A DNA stretch of 64,000 bases from Pagrus major. Its lineage: Eukaryota > Chordata > Actinopteri > Spariformes > Sparidae. The stretch's first letter is position 1. Every line of letters starts with the position of its first letter. The DNA lies in the NCBI RefSeq assembly GCF_040436345.1, contig NC_133238.1, forward strand, positions 11,796,126-11,860,125, written 5' to 3'. The notes under the pieces are model-generated. The model searched no databases. It saw only the letters and a list, made by a program, of their open reading frames with translations, and was not told where the DNA came from. The position numbers and the translations under genes were made by a program. Positions 47,662 through 60,203 of this stretch are shown one piece after another.

Positions 47662-48648
47662 CTAACATTTCAGGTGTTTCTTGCTGGTCATGTCGTTCCA
47701 GATGCGGTGCATCTCCTCGGGGGAGATCTGGTGCACGGTGACCACCCGGCGGTAGCGACAAAGACTGTAAGCCATCTTCCAGTGGTTGAAGCCGCTGTTC
47801 TGGAAGGGGTGGATGCCCAGCTTACGCAGGCACACGCCGACGTACACGTCCTCCAGGTGCAGCAGCCTGGTGTGTAAGGAGGTCTTGTATATGAGCTCGG
47901 CCACGTCTGCTGAGAAGATGTAGCCGGTGCCGGAGCAGAAGGGCGGGTACTTGCTCTCTGGGTACAGATCCCTGGGCATGTACCACTTGCTGCGCATGTC
48001 TCTGATTGGCCCACCGTTGATGACGTAGCCGGTGAAGTACCTCCTCCTGGGCTTGGTGGTGGGCTTCAGGAGGTTGTAGATGAGGTTCTCCATGTTGACA
48101 AAGATGTCACTGTCTGTCTTGAGGACATATTGAGCCTTTGCGCAAAATGTGGCCACCCAGCGCATGCCCATCAGCGTCTTGAGCGTCAGGTTGTGGTAAG
48201 AGTCGATAAAATCCTCCACTACGATGTCATGGAAGATCTGACTCTCCTGCTCCACCATCTGGTTGAGGACAGTGTCCGTGCTGCGGCCCAACAAGAAGAG
48301 CGTGACCACACGCACATCTGGAAACGTGCTCTCGTCACCCCATGTCTCTCTGATGGCCTGACGGGCGTCGAATTCCTTGTGGGTGGTGCTGATGAGGATG
48401 ACGAGGAAGGGAGGCTCCGCCTCGCACTTCTTGGCCTCGTTGATGAGGTAGCCGAAGTCGTGCGGGTTGAGCGAGCGTGTGCGGATGTTACTGAAGGTGG
48501 AGTTCTTGTTCACCTTGGGTGTTTTGCGTATGGGGATATTCAGCTGGCCCACGTAGGAAGTGGAGGGGCGGGACACACTCAGGTACCACAGAGCGCTGGC
48601 CCAGCAAACCACTGTCAGCAAGTATAAGCAGGAGACCTTAGAAGGCAT
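47662..48648 (-). CDS. b3galt1: Beta-1,3-galactosyltransferase 1 (single coding exon)
   Basis: Type II Golgi membrane enzyme of family GT31 that transfers galactose from UDP-galactose to GlcNAc ends in beta-1,3 linkage (type 1 chains). The 328-aa frame is intact and close to human B3GALT1 (326 aa) from the N-terminus SKVSCLYLLTVVCWASALWY to the C-terminus KKHLKC. Residues 6-23 form the signal anchor. Family motifs are visible: RQAIRETWG (96-104), the metal-binding DSD in KTDSDIFVN (179-181), and EDVYVG (266-271). N-glycosylation sequons occur at NST (49) and NLT (153). As in mammals the whole coding region is one exon; an acceptor-like CAG lies about 17 bases before the ATG on the minus strand, so non-coding leader exons are expected at higher coordinates. 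The ATG at 48648 gives the conserved N-terminus. The exon is GC-rich compared with its surroundings. Confidence 0.97.
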   Translation of the reverse strand: MPSKVSCLYLLTVVCWASALWYLSVSRPSTSYVGQLNIPIRKTPKVNKNSTFSNIRTRSLNPHDFGYLINEAKKCEAEPPFLVILISTTHKEFDARQAIRETWGDESTFPDVRVVTLFLLGRSTDTVLNQMVEQESQIFHDIVVEDFIDSYHNLTLKTLMGMRWVATFCAKAQYVLKTDSDIFVNMENLIYNLLKPTTKPRRRYFTGYVINGGPIRDMRSKWYMPRDLYPESKYPPFCSGTGYIFSADVAELIYKTSLHTRLLHLEDVYVGVCLRKLGIHPFQNSGFNHWKMAYSLCRYRRVVTVHQISPEEMHRIWNDMTSKKHLKC

Positions 48649-48666
48649 CGCTGGTCACTTGGCTGT

Positions 48667-51600
48667 CGTTACCAGTGGCAGCAGCATTGGAAACATCAAG
48701 GCCACGCCTCCATGAGTTGTCTCAGATCTGGCGGCGCAGCTTGAGGCTGCCTCCGCAACGCAGCTGACATTAATTTCAGATAATGGATGCCTCCACTGCC
48801 TACTGTTGGTGTTGTGATTGAAAAGGAGCGCAGCAGAGAGTTCTTATCATGTCCACGGCCTTACTGTGTCCCATCGCAGCTCGCAGGATGCATTCAGCTC
48901 TCTGTGACAGCATCTGAAAAACAGATGAGAAAACAGACCGTCAGTGAGGACATGAATCATAACTCCATAATGAAACCGCTGCAGTGAGATAAGCATGTTG
49001 ACTGGAGGTGTAACTTCTAACATCTTTTATTTTCATGATAAAGCGTGTGACATATTTAACAATACTTTTTATTCCCCATTCATTACAGCCCATAACATCA
49101 GTCCACTGCGCCACAGCCAGTTACCCTATCGTTCTATCACTGCGTCTGATAAGAGCTCTGTGGTGTGAAGAAAGTGAATATCCCAGCAAACTCCCTCCAT
49201 TTATTGGGCCTGCTCCGGCTCAGCTCTGACTACTTTCTGTTTGCAAACGCTGTTTATCTCCCTCTTATCCCCCCTGGACCAGACACAGGCTGGCAAATCA
49301 GAGCCACTCCGGCAGTCTGAGAAGAGGAGGAGGAGGAGGAGGAGGAAGAGGAGGAGGAGGGAGAAGGATCAAGGCAGAGAAGGTGAAAGCGAAAACGTTC
49401 TCATGGGGAACGATTAATATCCGTTTCCTCTCGTTCTCCCCAGCTGCTCCTTCCCTCCTCATCCTCTCCATACCTCAATGTCAAACTGAACTTGGCATGT
49501 GGATTTTACATATTTTACGCTGTAATGAGCTACTCCTTCGTTAGCTGGATAGGCACTACTGTGGAACTACGAGAGCCGCGGCTCTAATTGGACGCACTGA
49601 CGGACCATCAGGGGATGAATTCAAAATCTAAATATGGGGAAAAACATATAACTACTGCCTGTATTTAAACATCGCTGTGCATTCAGAGGCATTGATGGAT
49701 GACCGATTCACAGGATGCTTTTGGTGTCTGACAGCCAAACTGAACCTAATCCTTCTTCACAAACAGCCTTTTATTTGCTTCAGACGTAATCTCCTTTGAT
49801 GTGGCAGCATGTCTGTTCTTCTTCTCAGGAAGTATATTTTTCCCATCATGCATAACTGATCAAAACTGAACAAAAAAAAAAAAAAGAAGTGGTATAGATC
49901 CTATTAGAGATACTGAAATGTGCAGGGATGCAGCCTGTGCTCCGTTTTAAAGATAAACCCGGCTCTTCTTTTTTATCACACTCCAGATTTTGTCTTGCGG
50001 GGCGCAACGCTTCTTTTCATCAGGACTTTTCTGTTATTTCTCACCCCCTCCCTCCTTATTTCTACTATCTCTTCCCCTCCTCGCCCTCCCTTTCTCTCTG
50101 AAGCAGAGTCATCAATCTCATGGTCCAGTAGAATCCATCTAATCATGGCTGCTTTTCCACACCTCCTCCCTCTCAATCACTCTCTCCATCTCTACTTCAG
50201 TGGGCGCTTGATCCATCTTTATATGTCTCACTACCTCCCTCGCCGTCTGCCTTCTTTGTCTCACTCTCTATCCTCATGGCTTTTTTATTGTTTTTGTCTG
50301 TGCGACTCCTCGTTTCAAGTTTCCCCACACTCCTTTGTTATATCATCCAGAGCTACCTTTACCTGTGTAATTTTTTCTTCCTGATGGGGCGTATGATTCC
50401 TCTCTTTACAGCTCGCCTTGAACTTATTGACATCTATCGCATTCAGCCTCCCTTAAGCCACTCAATCTCCTCCACTTCTCCTCCCTCTCACTCCATCAAA
50501 ACCACTAAATCATCATATTCATCCTTTTTCCTTGACCTGGATTGCTCCTCGCTCTACAGATCGGCTTGTTTTCACCTCTGTCGGGGGTCTATTGGTTTCA
50601 TAATCCTCCAAAAACGACTGTACGTTCGTTTTGCGCGAGCGCCGATATCCTCATTTGGAGATGCACCTCACGAAATTCCTGACTTCCCCTTGGAGCAAAT
50701 TGAAAGACGGCTGTATCGTTTCATGCCGTCGTGTCACTTTGAATTACATTAGCACCCAGTAGAGGTCCTCTGCTGAATATATGTTCCACCTCCAACAGAA
50801 TATCAGGCGATGAGGTCTTAGTTTGTAACTTGTGGTGATGCAGTCAGGAGTAACAGTGTTTATTTGTGGTAAGCACAAACTAATTAAGCACGGCCCAAAC
50901 AGGCCTCACAGTGTAGTGATTCAACAGTCTAGTGAGAGATTCAAGTACCATTTGTTGCAGATGAAAGACCTGAGATTATTGAAGACAGTGTTAAATTCAC
51001 CAAAACATATTAAGAATAGATCTATTTCTGTGTTGTTTCCTGAGTATAATTTACCTCATTATTATTGTAAATATTCAAATTCTTAAATATCTATACTAAC
51101 ATATTATGATGATTGACAGCAAGTAATGCCGCACTTTGTGTTTGTTTATGCTCTGTGGTGTCACAAAGAGCTCACACACACAAGAAATAAACTGGCAACC
51201 ATCTAGAAACAAGACGGAGAAGAGACGTCTATGCTGTAACATTACAGGGTCAGAGGGTTACTATTTGTGTTTTAATGAAGAACTGCTCAAGTATGAGGAG
51301 CATACATGTTACCATGGCGACCAAAAGGCCCGCATTTGCATAAATATATACATCGCTTCTGGGTCGCTTATGAGATCGCACATGAGGTCGTTTCCTTGAC
51401 AGCTCGCAACTGTGAGGATTTAACAGCGGTTCAGCTTTTGAATTGATGTTAAAATCACACATTAACTATCAAGTGTTCAGTCTGCTTCGACTCCGTGATC
51501 AAACATGAGAATATTACTGGGAAATAAAACAGGCAGAAATATCTCACTGGTCCCATTTGTTTGATGTGGGGTTGCGACAGTTTGAGATCAATTACAATGG
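48667..51600. other. Upstream region of b3galt1, no coding gene
   Basis: This is likely intron or upstream DNA of b3galt1. It holds a GGA/GAG purine run at 49323-49366 and a pyrimidine-rich stretch at about 49980-50580. Long open frames in the latter come from the skewed composition. Leader exons cannot be located by eye. Confidence 0.4.
49323..49366. repeat. (GAG)n-type purine-rich simple repeat
   Basis: Runs of GGA/GAG with a few interruptions, about 44 bp. Confidence 0.85.
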
Positions 51601-51770
51601 GCATATTTTATTACTTTATTTGATCGAACAGCTGAAGAGTGACAGGAAACGGGATGAGTTAGAAGGAGGATGACATGCAACAAAGGTTGGACTCGAACCT
51701 TAGGCTGCTGCAGGAGGACACAGCCTCTGTATATGGGGCACACGCTCTACCAAATGAGCTACTGCCATAT
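51600..51770 (-). mobile_element. tRNA-derived SINE
   Basis: Read on the minus strand, the head has a pol III A box region TAGCTCATTTGGTAGAGCG (51761-51743) and a B box GGTTCGAGTCC (51699-51689). The spacing between them is too long for a functional tRNA and the stem pairing is poor. The tail (GACAGGAAACGGGATGAG, GATGACATGCAACAAAGG) matches the body of a common teleost SINE. Confidence 0.8.
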
Positions 51771-53000
51771 TTTCATTTAGCTACTTTTGATGCTGTCCAC
51801 ATTCATTCGGCACCCAAAATGGCTTGAATGCTGTGCCTGAGCCTTAAAACCACACAATTATGGTAGAATTCAATATTGTGACAGCAAATGTACACAGTCA
51901 TTTTTCATCAATTGTCATACCAGGGTACACCCTGAAAATGAAAATGGCTGCTGCAACTCTAGTTTGAAATGTCTACAACGAAGAAAGGCTTCAATATGAC
52001 CATATCATGAGGCAAAAATAACATCTGTGCAACATCTGCACTGGCTATTCAATCCCATTTGTTTAAATCCTGGCATATCTGCACCAAACTAGCAGCCCCT
52101 GTTCTCACTGCACGGACAACAATAACCTGGTTTACCTTTGATACTGAAGAGAAAAATCACAATCTGGTAACTAATTTGTTTGTTGCATCTTTAGCTGCTT
52201 GTGATGTCAATGTACAGTAACGTCTAAGAATAGGATTTAAGTGCCACATCTACATTGCCGGTAGATCACAACAATGACTACCCTGCTGACAAAAGGGCAG
52301 CAAATCATGTCAACAAAGGAATAACTGCAAAATACCACATTGCAGTAAAAACAGGCATTAAGGTGTGAAAAGCAAGGAGAAAGAAGAAAAAAAAACATGC
52401 GAGCATTATAATTACAGTCATTATTAACATTCATTCACAGGGCTTATTGCTAATGATCTGCTAATCTCAACTGGTTGTCGTGACAGCGCAGTGACAGGAG
52501 GAGAGAGACGCAGAGTGTGAGAGACTTAGAAGACAGAAATACAGTCAGTCTGCAGCATTAAGTGCTAAAGAGTTTTGAACGTAACCCCCCACAGGAAGTC
52601 AATTTAGCAACCTCATACTGAGCTCTGCTGCACTGGTTGCTGCTCCATTAGGCCTCACGCTGATCCAAGACAGTATGATCACCTTTGTGTGGAGAAGGAG
52701 GAGGAGGAGGTGACGGCTCTTAAAGTACTTCTGCACAGTGATCAAACATTCATCCAGTGCTTGAAAGGAGGCTTTTTTTCCCCATTCTACACCTCACTAC
52801 TACTCTACTGTCAAGTGCTGAGACAACTCATCGATTCATTGACAGAGAATGAATAGAAAATTAAACAGTTATGATAAATGGTTCATCACATCAGTCATTT
52901 TTCAAGTCAAATGCTAAAAACTGCGTCTTTTCTTCATTTTATAACATTAGCAAGCTGCTATCTCCCTAGAACAGTGTAAACCGGGATTCATCCCTGAAGA
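51771..53000. other. Intergenic, no gene recognised
   Basis: No coding or repeat feature that I can name, apart from short A- and T-runs. Confidence 0.4.
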
Positions 53001-53009
53001 GAGCGCTCC

Positions 53010-53425
53010 TCCAAAGCGCCAGATGCCATCAAAGGTGAGCATTTGCCCCAAAAAGGTTGGTTGCGACCATGAACTGTAGGCGGGTCAACACCCTGGTGAG
53101 GAAGACGAGCACGCACATGAGCTTCCCTGAGACAGAAAGTAAAGGAGCTGGATGTGGAGGTCAGGTTCATTGTATTGCCAAATTCTCAGAAACAACACTG
53201 GAGACAGCTTATAGTAGTGAAACAAGCATTCAGTTCAGGAGTAATAGGTCTGGTGGACATTCATGCCGTCAGCATGCCGCCTGCACGCTCCCTGTTGTTG
53301 ATAATACTGCTCATTTTCAAGTGGCCTTTAATTGTGACCAGTCCAAAGCACACCTGTGCACTAATCATGCTGTTTAATCAGCATCCTGAATTGCCACACC
53401 TGTCAGGTGTCTTTTAATTAGATTT
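53010..53425. repeat. Decayed DNA-transposon remnant
   Basis: The words CATGCCGTCAGCATGCC, GCACGCTCCCTGTTG, AAGTGGCCTTTAATTGTGAC, AATCATGCTGTTTAATCAGC and TGCCACACCTGTCAGGTG appear in the same order as in a DNA element I recall from several vertebrate genomes. Frames are broken; the open frame across it is not a transposase. Confidence 0.5.
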
Positions 53426-54629
53426 CTTGACATTTTGAAAACAATTATAAACAGGAATAAAGGTGCAGGTAAATGTTTTTCTCTATTTAAATCACAGCAC
53501 ACGCAACAAGAAATTGCAATAACCTCGGTTGTTTAATAAACTGTATGAATGTGGAAGAAATGGTTTTGTCTCTGTCGGGTTTGGAGGAAGAAGTGTTTGT
53601 TAAAAAATACATTTTTCAATCTGACCTGCTGAATATCAGGCCAACCAATGAAAATGTTAAATCGCACTTGATAGATTTTGTGTGAGCAAAACAGTCGCAC
53701 CCTGGAGCATTGTTTAATCCATAGTACTCCAGAAATGCTAGATCCTACAATTCCCACAATGCAACTTGCCCCTCATGCCTGCCTTGCAAATGCCAATGTC
53801 CTTGAAGCGCTTTACTCCTGTTTGTAATGCAGGTTTTCTGTTAAAAACCTAAAAAAAAGTCTCCAAGCCCAAGCTGTGATAACACTGATGACATCACTAT
53901 GACATCATCAGGGTTTCGTCAATGAAATAATAATGAGCTGCAGGCCTAGTATTGTCTAAACAGTTTATATTCATTATTCTGTCTAAAAATAATCGATTCT
54001 GTACTTTGCTTCAGGAGCTGGAGTTACAGCAGCGCCTACATTATCACACATTAAAGAAATCAATCACAGATTTTACTATTATACAGTATTCCTGCGTAAG
54101 GGTCGCAGAAACTTTGAATCATCTGCTCTGTTGTCTTTACAATCATGTGACCTCTACAAGTCAGAGCAAAATGCTGCAAGGCTACAGAGATGTGGGAGTT
54201 TCAGTCTCGTTTATTGTTGCACCAGATAATTGATTGCAGTCATTAGTGCAGCCGAGAGTGACCTTGCTCGGGGGGGTGAGGAGGGAGGAGGATGACTGTG
54301 CGTGTGTGAGTCAGAGAGGGAAAAAGGCTACACAGATCTGGTTTATTACTCTGTAATGTCTGCTGTCTTTGTTGCATTAGAGGTACATGTATGTGGGAAA
54401 TGGAGGTAAATAAATCAGGGCCGACATCTAACCTTCACGCTGCCTGCTTCCATATTACAGATTTTTTAATGATTGGCGGAGGAAAACAAGAAGGCAGCCT
54501 GCATCTCTTGCGGTTTTCACGACTGCTGATTTAAGCAAAGCTGTCAGAACGTTTTGCGTTTTGGAGGTTCTTTACATTGCAGCGTGATGATAGCATTTGA
54601 AAGCGAGGCATGACCTGTAAATACCATTC

Positions 54630-54652
54630 AACAACAACAACAACAACAACAA
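54630..54652. repeat. (CAA)n microsatellite
   Basis: About seven CAA units followed by AAAAAG. Confidence 0.9.
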
Positions 54653-57600
54653 AAAGAATCAAGTGGATGATGGAAGCAAAAAATAATGCCTGGTGGAAAA
54701 CTGGTCCACAGGAACAAATTATATTCATCAAACACACCTGCCACTTAGACTCTCGGGTGTGTGACATTGTCTTGGAGTGGCTGCGTATGCTTTATGATTA
54801 CAGAGCAAACAACAGCCTCTGCGAAGGGAGAGATGCAGATACTCTTTGCCCTCAGCCACCAAAACAAAAATAGACTTGAAGGCCAATGAGAGCTGCCCAT
54901 GAATATTTCAAGAATTTTAACTACATTTCGGCTTTTCCTTGTGAGCAATAAATTTAAAGTTATATAAAACACTCGTCAGATGCTGACACGCGCCGCCCAA
55001 AGCCCATAACTCAACACCTTATCTCGAGCTCCTGCTGTTGCATGTGTGATAAGCTCAACAGGAGGTTTATAATTGTCAGTCACAAAAAGAGGCAAAAAAA
55101 ACACAAACTGTCTTCTGTCTGATGTTTGATCCTCTTTTCCTCCAATCTTCTGCCAAGTCTAAAACCCATTATGTCGCCTTCTAAACATTCAAAAGAGGAA
55201 TTAATGCGTGAGGAATTTAACGGCAATGGCCAAATTGGTTCGTATCCCACCTAATATGACAGAAGCACAATTAAAATGTCAGGGCTGGAAGGCTCCCAGT
55301 GTGGTGCTCGCTTTGCTTTTGTTTCCTGGATAATAAAAGACTCAATGATTGTTGTGCAGCGGCACAGCCGGCCGTATAGTCAGTATTACAGGCCACAGGC
55401 TGGACACTCTGGGCTTAGTGCAAAGCCTCTGAATGCAAAGCAGCTTAGGAGTGACAGAGGAAATGGGATATCAATAGCGGCCAACAGATTTGGCCGCTGT
55501 ACAGAAGCCTGATGCTCCGTCCCCACTTCAGTGCAGACTTGAGCCCAAACTGTGCTGGGGCATATCAGTCAGCGGCCAAGCAAATTCTCAGTGTTTTTGT
55601 TTTACCGCTCGCCTCAAAGGACACTAGAATGATTGCTGAAAGTTAAAACTTGCTTAAAGTCAACTTGAGAACTTATTGAGCAATTCTTCAATTTCTGGCG
55701 AGCTGTGACTCCGACCTATTCGGTGCTTCACGCAGGTTAAAGAAAAGCTGAGAATTATAAGCAAAGGCTACTGTGCTGTGCTGGTGGATGAGTAAGCAGG
55801 AGGAAAAGGCATGGGGGTTTGGTGCAGCTGCATTTCACGGTCAATGTTTTGTCTAAAAAAATGAGTAACCAGATGAGCACAGGTGCATTCGATTTGTTTT
55901 GCGGTGTCAAGGAGGGCATTGCTGAGGGGATCCGAGGAGCTCCGGCACCCCCAAGCCGGCCAGGCCTGTGCTCTGAATGCTAAGCGCCCTCATAAATTGA
56001 AAATGACAACTTGATTCATGCAGGTAATACATTTCACTGTCTGACTGGGTGACATTGGCGTTATATAATATTCAAGCTGGGTGCTGCGTCGAGATGAGCG
56101 GGGACGACGCTCCGAGAAGACATTACGTGATAAGAGCCGGTGAGGACATTATATGACAAACAAGGAGACTGGGAGGGTTAAGGTGCTGCTATGTGAGAGT
56201 AAGGTGGTAATAACCTTCATAGATCTGGCTATAGAAGTCAGAGTTTTACTGTATTGATGAAATGTATCAGCGGAAGTCACCAGAGAGCACAGCCGCCCGG
56301 AGCAAGGAACTGCTCGCTTTTTTAAACTTCTACATTATCCAGGGCGCAGTTTTGCTGAGCACACACTCTCAGCACCTCAGCAGTGGCCTGCCTCACAGTT
56401 GTACACTCACACCTAAGAGCTGCTCTGCTGCTCAGTACAAGCACCGTTTTTCCTCTGTCAAGCCTCTACAATGGAACAATTCAGTCACACGAGCCTTGCG
56501 TAAGGGAATAGTGACAAAATGTCCTGTGGAAAGTTATGTTATGTTGCAGGATGCGAGCACTCTGTAAACATTCTTCTGTCATGCCTTTCCAACTTGCTTC
56601 TTCTGCAAAACAATGACTGAAATACATATGCATCCCCGCATTTAGGCATTTTCCCCAAGGTAAGGAAACATTAAGCCCCTCTTAAAATGAGTGGGTGGAT
56701 CCATATGTGACTTAACTAAACAGTCAATAATTTGAGCGTGACACACCATGAAAAACATAAACAAACAAACCAAAAAAAAACAGAAAGGCATTTAAATAAC
56801 ATGTGCATAAGCTAAGCTAATAAGCAAATTTCAGTGTAAAAATGGTGAAGGTGTCAATCCAACTACCAAGCCCTCAAACAAACATCATCTGGCTGCTTTG
56901 ATAAATTAAATCAACCACAAAATGGTGTCAACAAAGCAAGAACAATATTATCATGGTTCAGAAGCTGACATCTTCTCTTGGGGCTGCTGTTCACAGCAAG
57001 TCATTTTCCAAATGCAATAAAGCACATCCATCAGCCCCACCGGACTTGATCAACACAAATCAACTAGAGCCGACATGAAATGGTATTAACAGGATAATGA
57101 AGTTTAAAGCTGAACAGGCAGCATCACAAGTTAGCCCTGTAAATTGGTAGATGGTTTTATACCACAGAGACAAGAGAGCCAGAAGATCTGTAGAGCTCAC
57201 TCTCTACTGTTCAGTATTAATTCTCACTTCTAAGACTCGAGTCTTGCTTTCTGTACTCGACAGCAGGATTCAATTTCTTTATCTCAATCCACTTTTGTGA
57301 TTTAAGGTGATAAGTTCATTGTCAATCTCACAATCCTTCCTTGTAAAGATTTCACGCTCAGTCAGATAATCTGTAAATCAGCCGTCTCAACACTCGAGTC
57401 CCACAGATGCAGAGGAACCTTTGTGTAAGGCTGAAAAACAAACCCGAGAGGGCGATCGATACAGCGGCAGCCTGCAGCGGACGTGTAGACACATCATGTA
57501 GCGCCGGCTCCTCATACACTTCTCTACCATCTACTGTTCTCATTCAAGCACTTTCCCCCTCATTTTGCCCTTTTGTGTTCAATCCCTTCACTCGAGCATT

Positions 57601-58370
57601 GACCTTAAACCTATGAAAGTGTCTACAAGCACCTTCATCACTAAAAGCAGTAGCAGCGGTCTCTGATGAGCTTGTAAATTCTCTGCTATTGATCGGGCCT
57701 CTCAGGGTGGTTCTCTAATGCTATTTCCTTTTTGTTACAACCGTCAGCAAAGCAATGAATCAGACTTTCATATTATTGTGAGCATAACATCCTGAGGACA
57801 ATGACTTCCATCAACAGCACCGAATCTAAACACAGGAAGTAAAGAAGAGGTAATAATAACATTACAGAAGCCTGAATTCAAAGAAAGCTGAAAATATTCA
57901 AATCTCCACTAACATTATCATTCTGAGTGATCGCATTTCTCCCATCATGCTCCTCTCTCTCCATATGGCAGCAGTTTCTATGGGGACAAAAAACGCCCCG
58001 ATCCACCAGACACTTGGCGATGTGGATTGCATGCATATAACGTTATTCATATGAAGTGTTTCTCTCCAAAAGTGAGGCAACCAGCAATCGAAAAAAGTGG
58101 CACTTCAGATCACGACGGACAGGACAAAAATTTAGATAAGTGATGTTCTGTTCTCTACACAAATGGGTACTCTCAGCACTTAGTTGATAAAATTAGATCA
58201 CTTTAAAGTACACTGTCCTCTCTGCTTTGAGGATAATGAAGCATGATTTGCAGCTTTTTTTCCTCCCTGTAATGAGCCAAAACTGTATTGTAGTGTTTTG
58301 GATTTTTTTTAACAAATTCCAAATCATACCTTCCCTTAGAGGTGTGGAGCCATTCAGTTTTTCTCTGCAT
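54653..58370. other. Intergenic, no gene recognised
   Basis: Short open frames only, none with family or splice support. Mostly unique sequence with no simple-repeat arrays. Confidence 0.4.
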
Positions 58371-58379
58371 AGCAAAATT

Positions 58380-58638
58380 GTACCAGACATGTTCATCCAG
58401 CCTCCATACTGCGTGGAATGATGGCACTTGAGCGATCCACTCCTGATTGCCAGATTGGCGCCACAAGCAGGCCATAGCATGGCCACGTGTCAGCCATGAG
58501 CAAACCGAATAATCCAGAACAGAAAGCCAGTTCTGGTTTATTCGGCTCGCTCTTGGCTGACGGCTCAGATCTGGCAAACAGACCGCCCAAGTGCCTTGTG
58601 GGCAGCATGTGGGCTAGATGAACATGTCTGGTGTGTGC
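58380..58638. mobile_element. Imperfect long palindrome (fold-back element)
   Basis: CCAGACATGTTCATCCAGCC (from 58382) is mirrored by GGCTAGATGAACATGTCTGG (to about 58634). Inside, GTCAGCCATGAGCAAACCGA is mirrored by TCGGCTCGCTCTTGGCTGAC. The centre lies near 58525 between CCAGAAC and GTTCTGG. Small gaps separate matching blocks. The shape fits a MITE or fold-back element. Confidence 0.7.
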
Positions 58639-59296
58639 CAGATCTGGGCTACAACAATTTTGCTATCTTGATTGACAGCGAGGACTATGAACCAGAACAA
58701 AAAAATCTCATCCCCCAGGTTGATAGCTATACCTCTTATTTAATTATTAACAAAACATCATCCGAAAACAGCCACGTGAAATAATTCATCCAGTCAGCAC
58801 AGTCATCTGGTTGGCGACATCACTCTATTGGTTTGTCCACATACTGTAGCACGGATCTGCTAATCAATGAGATCAGGTGAAGTTTGGAACAGACGTACAG
58901 TAAAAGGAGATTAAAACACATTTCATTCATGAAGTCAGATTTTTTCTTGTATATGTATAAATATATTTATTTTATTTTTCCTTGTATTCATTCTTTATGG
59001 ATTTCTATTTTTTTTATTAGATATTGTCTATTGATTGGTTATTTTTTCTGATTATTGTGTGTGTTTTTTGTAGTTATTCTTGTATTTTATGCACACACAC
59101 AAAACACTAACACCAGAAGTAAAACATGTCTACAGGTCATCAAATACTATAGGCGCACAAGTCTCCCGTGACTTCATGATGTGACGCCCCCTGGCACCTC
59201 AGCACCCTGTTCCCAGCAGATCACAGTGAGGCTCTGCAACATTAAACAGCCATATGCTCACCAGAGGGACTGATGCACTTCAGGCATCAATTAGCA

Positions 59297-59297
<1 letters not shown>

Positions 59298-59327
<30 letters not shown>
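59298..59327. repeat. (CA)n microsatellite
   Basis: About 15 CA units. Confidence 0.95.
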
Positions 59328-59330
<3 letters not shown>

Positions 59331-59991
59331 TACCAACACAATTTTCAGTGGAAAACCTCCCAAGTCAAGCTCTAATATAAGACAGCTAATTAACTCATGC
59401 ACTTCTGAACAGACAAATGCATTTCTAAGCACAGACACATTATTCACATTAACTAATTTACTTATGAAAACACCTGGAGGGAGCTGATGGAGACAGAAGA
59501 CCAGCACCACTCCAAACATATGTGCACTGCTCCACCGTGCTTCACCCTGCTGCAGAGCTCCAGCCTCTATCGAGGGGGCGAAGGAGTTTATCGGGAACAC
59601 CATCTCAGTGCTGGCAGACGGCTGGAGCGTGGAACAGGCTGAACACATCCCATTATATCGCAGGGCGCAGACAACTGCACCTGTCGAGATAACACGGGGC
59701 GATGCTGGGGGGAGAACGCACATGATGCAGAGGCGGACACACTCGCAGCTTTTTTATCTCACATGCTCACGGGCAGATGTCCTCCACTGTCTCTCCAGGT
59801 TTAAAGAATAAAATGCAAGGCCGACGTGCACACACAGGTGCTCACACGGACACACACTCACACACACCTGCTTAGTGTCGTCGCTCTGAGCTTTTAGTTG
59901 CTATGTTGAACCTGAGAGCTGAGAGGATGCCAGATGAAGGGTCCTGTGGTAATTACCTTGTCCCCTGGCCTGTCCACGCACACACACTGGA

Positions 59992-60022
<31 letters not shown>

Positions 60023-60203
60023 AACCTCCTCACACACACATCTCTGCCACTGCTGATGGCAGCAGAGGCCGAGGACATGCAGCTTCAGCACTCCTTCCGG
60101 TAAATAACACTCCTCCTACTGAGGGGCAGTACACCCACACACACACACACACACACCCACACACACACACCCACACATACCCACCCACACACACCCACAC
60201 ATC
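59992..60203. repeat. Cluster of CA arrays
   Basis: A pure CA array at 59992-60013 and a compound CA/CCCACA array at 60131-60203 lie about 120 bp apart. Confidence 0.9.

Noticed and set aside
48130..48627. 165-codon plus-strand open frame
   Set aside because: It is the antisense shadow of the GC-rich b3galt1 exon, whose minus-strand frame is a clear match to B3GALT1.
49920..50752. Two plus-strand open frames of about 155 codons
   Set aside because: The region is pyrimidine-rich, which removes stop codons by chance; the peptides are low-complexity Ser/Leu/Phe.
51680..51766. Functional tRNA gene on the minus strand
   Set aside because: The A-B box spacing is too long and the stems do not pair; it is a tRNA-derived SINE head.
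53057..53377. 106-codon open frame considered as a transposase remnant
   Set aside because: The DNA resembles a decayed element, but the peptide has no catalytic motif and the frame does not follow a known protein.
58203..58577. 124-codon minus-strand open frame
   Set aside because: It overlaps the fold-back palindrome and has no family resemblance.
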